Shown piece after piece: positions 1 to 5,993 of a stretch of DNA of 9,253 nt. Numbering within the stretch: the first letter of the stretch is position 1; each line of letters opens with the position of its first letter. Made by a program: the position numbers and the translations under genes. The notes below the pieces were generated by a model. It searched no databases, had not been told where the DNA came from, and was given only the letters and a program-made list of their open reading frames with translations. Location of the stretch: the NCBI GenBank assembly GCA_030607345.1, contig JAUWKC010000037.1, forward strand, positions 1 through 9,253, in the 5' to 3' direction. The DNA comes from Planctomycetota bacterium. GTDB taxonomy: Bacteria > Planctomycetota > Phycisphaerae > Sedimentisphaerales > SG8-4.

Positions 1-257
1 CGGTTGGCCCAGACTATCGCGTCGGCATTGGAACGGCCGTTGCCGGCAAAATCGCCGCCGCAGCAGTGCCACAGATCATCCATCGGCGTGTCGTGCTCGC
101 CGCAGCCTTTCTTATCCGGCACATCCATTCTCAAAAACACCTTGATGTAATTTTTCAGGTCGCGCCTGTTTCTCGGCCTGGTCCGCCGCAGCGCCGCATA
201 AACTGCTTGTGCCTCTTCGGCACCACGTTCAGATTTTGGAATACTACGTTCAATCAT
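1..257 (-). CDS. N-terminal fragment of a probable phage-terminase-like ATPase (runs off the window)
   Basis: The reading frame opens at ATG 257-255 and stays open to the window edge, giving 85 full codons plus two bases. It begins MIERSIPKSERGAEEAQ and has a basic helical stretch (ALRRTRPRNRRDLKNYIKVF, residues 22-41), a HDTPMDDLWHCCGGDF segment (55-70) and ends in GRSNADAIVWAN (74-85). The start is supported by an AGGAG Shine-Dalgarno 7 nt upstream. From memory, planctomycete terminase-large-subunit-like proteins have a similar PMDYLWH... NADAVVWANR segment directly before a GGGKT Walker A loop. The loop itself would lie just beyond base 1, so the ATPase assignment cannot be confirmed here. 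If correct, the protein would be the ATP-driven DNA-packaging motor of a phage, or a domesticated relative. It is unrelated to the upstream paralogs, and a 117-nt gap (258-374) separates it from the nearest remnant, so it may be a different unit. It is clearly coding; the product name is moderate to low confidence. Confidence 0.7.
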   Translation of the reverse strand, partial: MIERSIPKSERGAEEAQAVYAALRRTRPRNRRDLKNYIKVFLRMDVPDKKGCGEHDTPMDDLWHCCGGDFAGNGRSNADAIVWAN

Positions 258-264
258 ATTTTTG

Positions 265-269
265 CTCCT
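265..269 (-). promoter_or_regulatory. Shine-Dalgarno for the terminase-like gene
   Basis: The minus strand reads AGGAG at 269-265, with 7 nt before the ATG at 257. This is a near-ideal bacterial ribosome binding site and fixes the start of the edge gene. Nothing else convincing was found in the surrounding gap 258-374: there is a short GCGC-TTCA-GCGC hairpin near 306-317 but no following U tract, and no clear sigma-70 promoter. Confidence 0.8.
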
Positions 270-374
270 GTACTGGCTTGTTATGGTTGCGGGTTGTTTG
301 CCGAAGCGCTGAAGCGCCGCGGTCGTTGGTCGGGAAGAACCTGTCGAGAGCAGGCCAAATCGGACCGAGTGCAA

Positions 375-554
375 CTACTTGAAAAGATGATTCAGCATTT
401 CATCCGAAACAGTCATCGTGTAAGCGCTGTTGGCGTCCTGCGGGCTCGTCATTCAATGTCGTGGGGCTTGGCGAATTTGTGCATCGGGCTCAAAGGGACT
501 CTGAGCGAACACCGTGGCAACCAAGGCAAACAAGACATAAAGAGCGTCTCTCAT
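375..554 (-). pseudogene. Miniature remnant of the secreted paralog family: signal peptide plus C-terminal tail
   Basis: ATG at 554-552 overlaps the stop of the upstream gene as ATGA, so translation would be coupled. The first 33 codons encode MRDALYVLFALVATVFAQ, a good signal peptide with a likely cleavage after the AQ region, then SPFEPDAQIRQAPRH, followed by TGA at 455-453. In the same frame, immediately after the TGA, comes ATG and 25 codons ending at TAG 377-375: MTSPQDANSAYTMTVSDEML then NHLFK. That second piece is the family C-terminal tail (compare GPEDANNVYTLQLSDEML then QKLFN in the gene at the right edge). The roughly 700 residues that full-length relatives have between these two ends are missing. 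The simplest reading is an internally deleted pseudogene. A live short secreted peptide with re-initiation at TGAATG is possible but unproven. It is too short to be picked up by ordinary ORF length cut-offs. Confidence 0.75.
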
Positions 555-3185
555 AGGCTACTTCTTAGTTCTTCTGGGCTTGCTTCTAACCATTGCAGAA
601 TTTCGTCTGGGACCTCGAGAGTAAACTCTGTGCCATCGTCCTCGTAGCCACGCAACTGAAATGGCTTGACCAGCAGTGACGACAGGGAGTATTCATACTG
701 CGGAACGTAGAATTTGCCCTTTGTGTGCGGAGGAACAATGAATTTGATTCTGCCATCTTCCGGTGTTCTCAGAGCACATGGAAATTGCAGTCCCGTGAAC
801 CAAATACCGACCGGTACGTCGGCCACGGGTTTTCCGGCTGAGTTGACCACCTTCGCAAAGACCGCAATGGTCCGGTCGAACCGGCATTGGCCCAGTTCAA
901 GGGTCTCACCCTGATCGAGGAATATATCTTGCGCGGCAACTGTCGGATTGACCCATTTGCCCTTGAGGTTTGGGTACGCCCTCAATTCCACACTGAGGTT
1001 CGCACCGGCAGGGACGCAGATGGTCTCGCGGACATTCTTAGAAAGCGATATCGGATACGTAAAATGACCGCCTTCCAATTGCAGCTCTGTCAAGGTCCTT
1101 ATACGGTTTGGGTCTGATTTCTCTTCTTCGAGCGAACAGGCATCCGACGGCCAAACGCCATCGCCCACAAGCTCCAGCGCCTCTTGTTCCTCTAAAACAT
1201 CACCTTCCAAATGCTTATCCAAATCCTCGGTTGACCAGGCGGAGTCATAGTCGTGACCGACCACGATAGGTATCCCAAAAAACGACACCTTTTCCTGGAT
1301 TACAAAGTCGTATAGCACATACAGAAAAACAGCAAAGAAGTTGTACGCCGGTTGCTGGGGCTCGGACATATCGAACGCCAAGTCGGCAATCTCCACTTTT
1401 TGGTCGACGAAAGCATTGATCGGCACCTCGTACGGCCCTTGGTCCGCGTCATGACCAGGACTGTAAGCCAACTTGTAAAACCGGAGGTCTTTGGCCCTGC
1501 CCACCCACCCCGGACAGTTGTTTGTGTCCACTACCCATGTGGCGAAGACCTGGCCGTCGTCCTCGATGATCGCCCTGATAGTAACCTTCGCTGCCGGGAA
1601 TAACGGCAGGACCGGCAACTTAATCCGTCCATTTTTATCAGGCTGGAGCGATTTGGTACTTTGTCGGATCTCCAGGTAGTTTTCTTCCAAAGCCATAAAT
1701 TTCGGGATCTTATGACCAGCGGCAGAGTGCACTTCGAATCGCCCTTCCGTATCGGTGTGCATCACCTCGTCGAATAGATACCTTCTAAGAAGGGGCTCGA
1801 GCCGCTCATCATAGTCCGAGATGTTGCCCTTAACGCTCCGCATCTGGTCCCATTGACTCGGGGTAATTCCTGCCGCGCTGTTAGTTAATCCCGAAAAAGA
1901 GCTGCGCGGTGTCAGTATGAACGCGCCGGACATGGGATTTCCGGTGACGCCATCGACGACCTGTCCGCAATAGACCAATTTTTTCTTGAGACTAAACACA
2001 AGCTCTTCGGCGCTATCTTCCGTTACTCTCAAAAGCTCGAATTCGTACCGCTTTAGGTGCCATTGTGCACTTGCTTTACATATCCCCAGCGGAAGAAACC
2101 GGCCCCCTTTCAGGTCCTTGTATTCGTACGTCACCACCGGTTTGTTAGGGCAGTTGATTTCGATTGATATGTCTTTCAGCCTCTTTGTCGCCGTAATCGG
2201 CCCGTTCGCATCCTCAAATACAAATGTGTGGAAGTATCCATATTCAGTCATACTGACAACACTGCAGTTTGGCTCCGGAGCAACTGTACCAATAAACGGC
2301 ATCAGGCCAAGCTCTCTTGGAGCGTCAATCCGCAACTTGAACTTTGTCTCGGCCGAGATTAACGTGCCTGGATAGATTATGGGATAAACTGTGAACCGCC
2401 CGTCCTGGTCGGTTACGACCTGGCCCAAGGAGCGTTGTGTGTCGCCGTTGGGCAATTCTACTGCTGTGCAGCTTACAAAAGCTCCGCTTATAGGCGTGTT
2501 CGTATCGTCCACTATGGCCGCGCAGAACGATCGCTCATAAGCTGGTGCTTCTGTCGGTACCCAGGGCACCCGCACTGCGGGTATGCGTTCCCGAGTTGGT
2601 GAATATAGCTTCAAATCGACGGGGTCTATTCGGACGGCGCCATAATTATCCGGATGGTAAACCTCAAGCAGAGGCCGGTTTACGTTGCCGGAGAATGAGG
2701 GTATTTCAAAGCGGCCTGCTTCGTCTACTTCGGTCTGTCTTATTAATATCCGTGATCGTCCCCCTAACCTCCCGCAATAGACGAACAGCTTGACTGTGGC
2801 CCCTACAAGAGGTTTGTTCAGGACATCTCTGAATGGCACCTTGTAGGGCCACGAGCCGCTGCTGAGAAGTTTGATGGGCTGGCCGCTCTCATACCGCTGA
2901 GCCACCACGCGAGGCTCCATAAAACTATGAACGACCGGGTCCTGCTGGTCTTCTTGGGACAACGGCGACAATTGCGGAATCACCGATCTCGAAGGAATCA
3001 AGGCGAATCGAAAAACGCTGCAGGCGAACGGATACCACATCAAACACGGCGGGGTCCACCTCAGGACTATCGTATATTCGGACGAAGGCTTCCCGGCCGT
3101 CGAGGGCTGCCGGCCCTACGGCGGCCAAGCCGGCGGAGACCATCCACCATCCTAACAGGGTCAACAACAAAGCTGTGACCTTCAT
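551..3185 (-). CDS. Secreted protein with carboxypeptidase-regulatory-like domains, interrupted by a one-base frameshift
   Basis: Two overlapping frames form one gene. The first, from ATG 3185, encodes a signal peptide (MKVTALLLTLLGWWMVSAGL) and ALDGREAFVRIYDSPEVDP..., ending AIVAVV. The second carries the rest, starting QEDQQDPVVHSFM. Removing one base from the GGG run at 2956-2958 joins them into 877 aa and gives a gap-free alignment with the neighbour at 3209-5575 (VAVF-SLDQKDRLLEQLM). The open frame of the second part extends to an ATG at 3043, but that start lacks a signal peptide and is not native. In corrected numbering: regulatory-like domain 1 about 114-165, domain 2 about 218-266 (VTDQDGRF 257-264), FVFEDANGPI 321-330, domain 3 about 403-488 (VVDGVTGNPMSGAF 409-422), LFPAA 528-532, an unusual insert about 575-715, VPAG 724-727, domain 4 about 772-828 (NSAGKPV 781-787). 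The C-terminus (VPDEILQWL..., 858 onward) lacks the DAN motif and runs about 15 residues longer than in relatives. Whether the frameshift is real decay or an assembly or read error cannot be decided here. Exported; role unknown. Confidence 0.85.
1040..1462 (-). other. Private ~130-residue insert within the frameshifted paralog
   Basis: Between the NNCPGW motif (residues 555-560, corrected numbering) and the VPAG motif (724-727) this paralog has about 162 residues, against about 31 in the 788-aa neighbour. The extra sequence is compositionally distinct. It contains a hydrophobic aromatic stretch YNFFAVFLYVLYDFVI (614-629) and then an acidic region with EDLDKHLEGDVLEEQEALEL (653-672) and LEEEK (685-689). 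It has no counterpart in the other three long paralogs. The hydrophobic stretch is near transmembrane length but contains no charge-free 20-residue run, so I would not call it a membrane segment. Boundaries are approximate, based on eye alignment. Confidence 0.65.
2956..2958 (-). other. Frameshift site (one extra C on the coding strand)
   Basis: The coding strand reads GTT GTC CCA AGA in the upstream frame, while homology continues in the frame that reads CAA GAA GAC. Deleting one C from the CCC run gives GTT GTC CAA GAA GAC and restores collinearity with the paralog without a gap. A one-base difference in a short homopolymer is typical of a sequencing or assembly indel or a recent null mutation. 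There is no obvious slippery site plus stimulator suggesting programmed +1 frameshifting. Confidence 0.85.
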
Positions 3186-3192
3186 AATTTCA

Positions 3193-3198
3193 TCCTTT
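3193..3198 (-). promoter_or_regulatory. Shine-Dalgarno for the frameshifted paralog
   Basis: The minus strand reads AAAGGA at 3198-3193, 7 nt before the ATG at 3185-3183. It matters because it supports the start at 3185, with the signal peptide, rather than the internal ATG at 3043 that an automatic gene caller would choose for the longer frame. The whole intergenic spacer to the previous stop is 23 nt. Confidence 0.8.
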
Positions 3199-3208
3199 CG
3201 AACCGAGT

Positions 3209-5575
3209 CTATTTGAAGAGGGCTCCGAGAATTTCATCCGAAAGCTTCATTGTGTACACATTGTTGGCATCCGCCGTGCCGGATATTTGATATGGTATCG
3301 CCTCGTGAAGGACCGGCTCAGCCGACTCTTCATCCGGTTTATGCTTGACGACGAACTGGCCTTTTGAATCACGGGCTAAATCAAATGTGGCCACACCGTT
3401 TTCGTCGCTGTTATAAGTGACTTCTCCATACTGGCTGGAAGCGGTCACCGGCACCCCTTCCACCGGCTGACCTGCCGAATCGGCAACATCGACATAAATC
3501 CTGAGGGACCGCTTAATTTCCACCCGGCCTAAATCAAGTACCTGGCCCCGGCGAAGCTTGATGTTTTCTGCAATAGTCACGGCAGACCAATGCCTCTTCC
3601 AACGGCGTCCCGACGGAATGCGCCACGGGCGTAATTGTACCTCCAGATTCAGCCCAGCGGGGACGTATACACTCTGGGGTCCCATAAGGGTATCCACAGA
3701 ATAATCGGCACGTACCCCCTGCATATAATCTTGCCTGCAGGCGGCAAGCAGCTTCTCGCACCAGGGCGGATTGTTATTCTTATATATAACCCATTTGGTC
3801 CATAAACCCGGACATCCATGTTCATCACTGTTTTTGGCCCGGGGCTCAACAACAATCCTGGCTGCGGGGAACAACCTAGCCAGAGGTAGTCGAAAATCTC
3901 CCTTGCCATCCGGCTCGAACAGTTCCTCCTTAATTATGACGCTGAGATAGTTCTGCTCAAATATCACAACCCCCCCCATATGCCTTTGGCCCGGCACCTT
4001 CAGTTCATATCTGCCGTTCTTATTCGTTCGAACCAGCCTGTGGTCGGAGTAGTTGGCCGAGTAACGGATATCGACCGGCTCCAGCACTTGCCGGTAATGC
4101 TTTTCTGCGAATGAAACGCTCCCCGGCAATTGATGAAGTGCACCCCACTGCCTTTCTGTAAGTTCCGAAAGATTCCTTCCACTTGATACGCCGATTGCAT
4201 CCACCACAAAGGCGCCTTCGAGCAATTCCCCGGTAACGCCGTCAACAACCAACCCATAATAGCGTTTTGTTTTTGCGGGCATTTTGAAAACCAACCGCTC
4301 AGGACTGTCAGTTGTTACTTTCAGCGGCGAAAATTCAAAGCTGCGCCTTGTCAGGTTAAGCAACTTTGCTCTGTAAGTGCCGCATGGGAATCTACCGCCG
4401 TTTTTCCATTGCTCATAGCCCAGCCGCCGGCAGCTATTATCGGAACGCTCAATGCCGACAAGAATTCGTCTGAGCCGGCTTTGGTCCACAATCGGACCGG
4501 CTTGATCTGTAAAGACAAATCTGTGAAATCGACCGGCTTTTTCAAGCTTTATAATGGTCTCACGACCGTTGGGTATTCTGCCCCTGAATGGTTCAAAACC
4601 GAGGCTTCCGGGCGGCTCAATCTTCACAGAGTATTCACTTTTGGGTGGAATTAAAGTCCCTATATGCTCGTAGTCTGGTCTTGTCGGCAGGTACATCCGA
4701 AATCGACCATCGTGGTCTGTAAGAACACCGCAGCTCTGACAACGAACGTCACCGACCCATAGCCCACTAAGGGGATACAAACCCTCAGACTGAACCAACA
4801 CCCCGCCGACCGGATTGTTGTCCTCGTCAACTACCTTGCCCCAGATAGAGCGCTGGTAAGCTTCACTTTCAGCAGGCACAAATGGTACAAAAACGACAGT
4901 AGGCTTTTCCGGTTCGGCTTTATCCGGGTAAGAACGAACCACAGCAGAGTATTTGTAATCTGCCTGCGAGACCTCAAAGCAAAATCTACCAGAATCAAGA
5001 CACGATCTGTTTTCTTCGGCACCAAAACACGCTCGGGCACTACCGGGGTAAAACGGCAGCTTCAATTGCCCCAGCTTGTTGACCCTTCGATTGCCGATAC
5101 AAATCTGCCGCGTTGTCTTTGCCCTTTGGGTCCACAGAAATATCTTCACCGAAGCATTCGGCAAAGGGTTGCCCAAGGCGTCTGCGAAAACCCAGTCGTA
5201 GATTTTCGGCCTCGTTGTCTCATATCTTGGCAGTGTAAACTCTAATCCTTTCTTGTATGCCCAGCAGTAGAGCCGGCTGCCCATCAATTGTTCTAACAGT
5301 CGGTCTTTCTGGTCCAGGCTGAACACGGCCACCACTGCCGTCTCGGCAACGTCTTGAAAGTCGAATCTAATTTTCCTTGCCTTTACCTCGACCGCCGTCA
5401 ACCTGTATGCGGCCGGCTCGAGCTGCCAATTTTCATACACCCGAACGATTACCTCTCTGCCTTCAAGGGGGGGCTCGTCCGGCTCATCGGCCACAAGCAA
5501 CCGCGGCGCAAAGAAACCTGCGAGCAACAGCACGCATAACAATGTAAGGCTGCATTTCGTGATTTGCTTGTTCAT
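3209..5575 (-). CDS. Secreted multi-domain protein with four carboxypeptidase-regulatory-like domains (788 aa)
   Basis: The best-preserved member of the array. Residues 1-29 are a Sec signal peptide (KCSLTLLCVLLLAGFFAPRL, likely cleaved near LLVA/DE). A strand-rich N-terminal module spans 38-105 (EGREVIVRVYENWQLEP at 38-54). Then come regulatory-like domain 1 (126-175, FADALGNPLPNASVKIFL), domain 2 (244-297, GKVVDEDNNPVGGVLV and VLTDHDGRFRM), a HRFVFTDQAGPI segment (351-362), domain 3 (440-530, VVDGVTGELLEGAFV, ERQWGAL, TNKNGRYELKVPG), LFPAARI (568-574), VPAGLNLEVQL (638-648), domain 4 (692-745, VDVADSAGQPVEGVPV, DENGVATFDL) and the tail DANNVYTMKLSDEILGALFK (769-788). The repeated pattern (V-D-x-x-G-x-P-V-x-G-A-x-V ... 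T-D-x-x-G-R-F) is the transthyretin-like fold of the peptidase M14 regulatory / Cna-B-like group. No protease zinc site or other catalytic motif is visible. Its Shine-Dalgarno is weak (AGAAAG-like). It begins 13 nt after the remnant at 5589-5968 and ends 23 nt before the next gene, so co-transcription is likely. Exported, probably structural or adhesive; actual role unknown. Confidence 0.92.
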   Translation of the reverse strand: MNKQITKCSLTLLCVLLLAGFFAPRLLVADEPDEPPLEGREVIVRVYENWQLEPAAYRLTAVEVKARKIRFDFQDVAETAVVAVFSLDQKDRLLEQLMGSRLYCWAYKKGLEFTLPRYETTRPKIYDWVFADALGNPLPNASVKIFLWTQRAKTTRQICIGNRRVNKLGQLKLPFYPGSARACFGAEENRSCLDSGRFCFEVSQADYKYSAVVRSYPDKAEPEKPTVVFVPFVPAESEAYQRSIWGKVVDEDNNPVGGVLVQSEGLYPLSGLWVGDVRCQSCGVLTDHDGRFRMYLPTRPDYEHIGTLIPPKSEYSVKIEPPGSLGFEPFRGRIPNGRETIIKLEKAGRFHRFVFTDQAGPIVDQSRLRRILVGIERSDNSCRRLGYEQWKNGGRFPCGTYRAKLLNLTRRSFEFSPLKVTTDSPERLVFKMPAKTKRYYGLVVDGVTGELLEGAFVVDAIGVSSGRNLSELTERQWGALHQLPGSVSFAEKHYRQVLEPVDIRYSANYSDHRLVRTNKNGRYELKVPGQRHMGGVVIFEQNYLSVIIKEELFEPDGKGDFRLPLARLFPAARIVVEPRAKNSDEHGCPGLWTKWVIYKNNNPPWCEKLLAACRQDYMQGVRADYSVDTLMGPQSVYVPAGLNLEVQLRPWRIPSGRRWKRHWSAVTIAENIKLRRGQVLDLGRVEIKRSLRIYVDVADSAGQPVEGVPVTASSQYGEVTYNSDENGVATFDLARDSKGQFVVKHKPDEESAEPVLHEAIPYQISGTADANNVYTMKLSDEILGALFK

Positions 5576-5588
5576 ATTCGGTTTCTTT

Positions 5589-5968
5589 CTATTTTAGAAT
5601 TTGATTGAGCAGTCTATCCGGCACGCGGATGGTGTAGCTGCTGTTGGCATCTTCGACTCCGGCCACTTCGTATGGTATGCTTCGCTTAACTGTTAAATCG
5701 AAATACTACCATTTCGTCAGCATAAATTAAAGAAAAAATTGACATTTGGGCGGGCTTAATATAAGTTTTTATCGGCATATTTCTCTTTGTCGTTTTTTGT
5801 AAGGTCTTTGTTTTGAAAAGGTTAAGACAAATAACGGTGGTCGGACTCAGCCGCACCGCGATAAAGCCGAGCCACCAGGTATCTGCCGTCGAGTGCCGTC
5901 GTATCATTCTGGTATGCGTTTGCGGCTGCCGTGATAAGAAACGAAAGTAAGACAAGTTTGCTTTTCAT
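5589..5968 (-). pseudogene. Decayed paralog: N- and C-terminal ends kept, middle lost
   Basis: ATG 5968 opens a 48-codon frame ending at TAA 5824-5822. It encodes a signal peptide (MKSKLVLLSFLITAAANA) followed by TALDGRYLVARLYRG, which matches the family start ALDGREAFVRIYDS of the gene at 551-3185. At the other end, 5589 to about 5688, a different frame encodes KRSIPYEVAGVEDANSSYTI then RVPDRLLNQILK and TAG, matching EAIPYQISGTADANNVYTMK of the neighbouring 788-aa gene. Between the two ends lies AT-rich sequence with stops in the relevant frames; about 650-700 codons of the ancestral gene are gone. It starts 25 nt after the preceding stop and ends 13 nt before the next start, so it occupies exactly one slot of the tandem array. 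A weak AAGG ribosome site lies 9 nt upstream. A continuous 89-codon frame crosses the same region (5686-5955) but shows no resemblance to the family and is a by-product of the decay. Confidence 0.85.
5690..5830. other. AT-rich filler inside the decayed paralog
   Basis: This stretch is clearly richer in A and T than the rest of the window, with several A or T runs, and has no resemblance to the paralog family. It separates the surviving ends of the 5589-5968 remnant. It contains an imperfect plus-strand sigma-70-like pair (TTGACA 5739-5744, 15-nt spacer, TATAAG 5760-5765), a small palindrome TTAAC-T-GTTAA (5686-5696) and a hairpin CGAAAT-6nt-ATTTCG (5699-5716). No flanking target duplication or terminal inverted repeat long enough to call a mobile element was found. 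It may be inserted DNA, or simply the decayed middle drifting toward AT. Confidence 0.55.
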
Positions 5969-5993
5969 TGTTCAATACCTTTTTCAGTAGTCC

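Noticed and set aside
300..330. GCGC-TTCA-GCGC hairpin as a terminator for the array
   Set aside because: The stem is only 4-5 bp and no U tract follows on the minus strand, so factor-independent termination is not supported.
66..647. 193-codon open frame on the plus strand
   Set aside because: It runs antisense through the edge gene, the 375-554 remnant and the end of the 877-aa paralog. Its composition is typical of a shadow frame, and the minus-strand products have homology and ribosome sites.
2940..2975. Programmed +1 ribosomal frameshift joining the two frames of the 877-aa paralog
   Set aside because: No classic slippery context with a slow or stop codon at the shift point and no evident downstream stimulator; the intact paralogs need no frameshift, so an indel is simpler.
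5699..5716. CGAAAT/ATTTCG inverted repeat as mobile-element end
   Set aside because: Six base pairs only, with no matching distant terminal repeat or target duplication.
5686..5955. 89-codon minus-strand frame across the decayed copy
   Set aside because: It is out of frame with the signal-peptide start and with the tail, has no similarity to the family, and its length is explained by the AT-rich filler lacking stops in that frame by chance.
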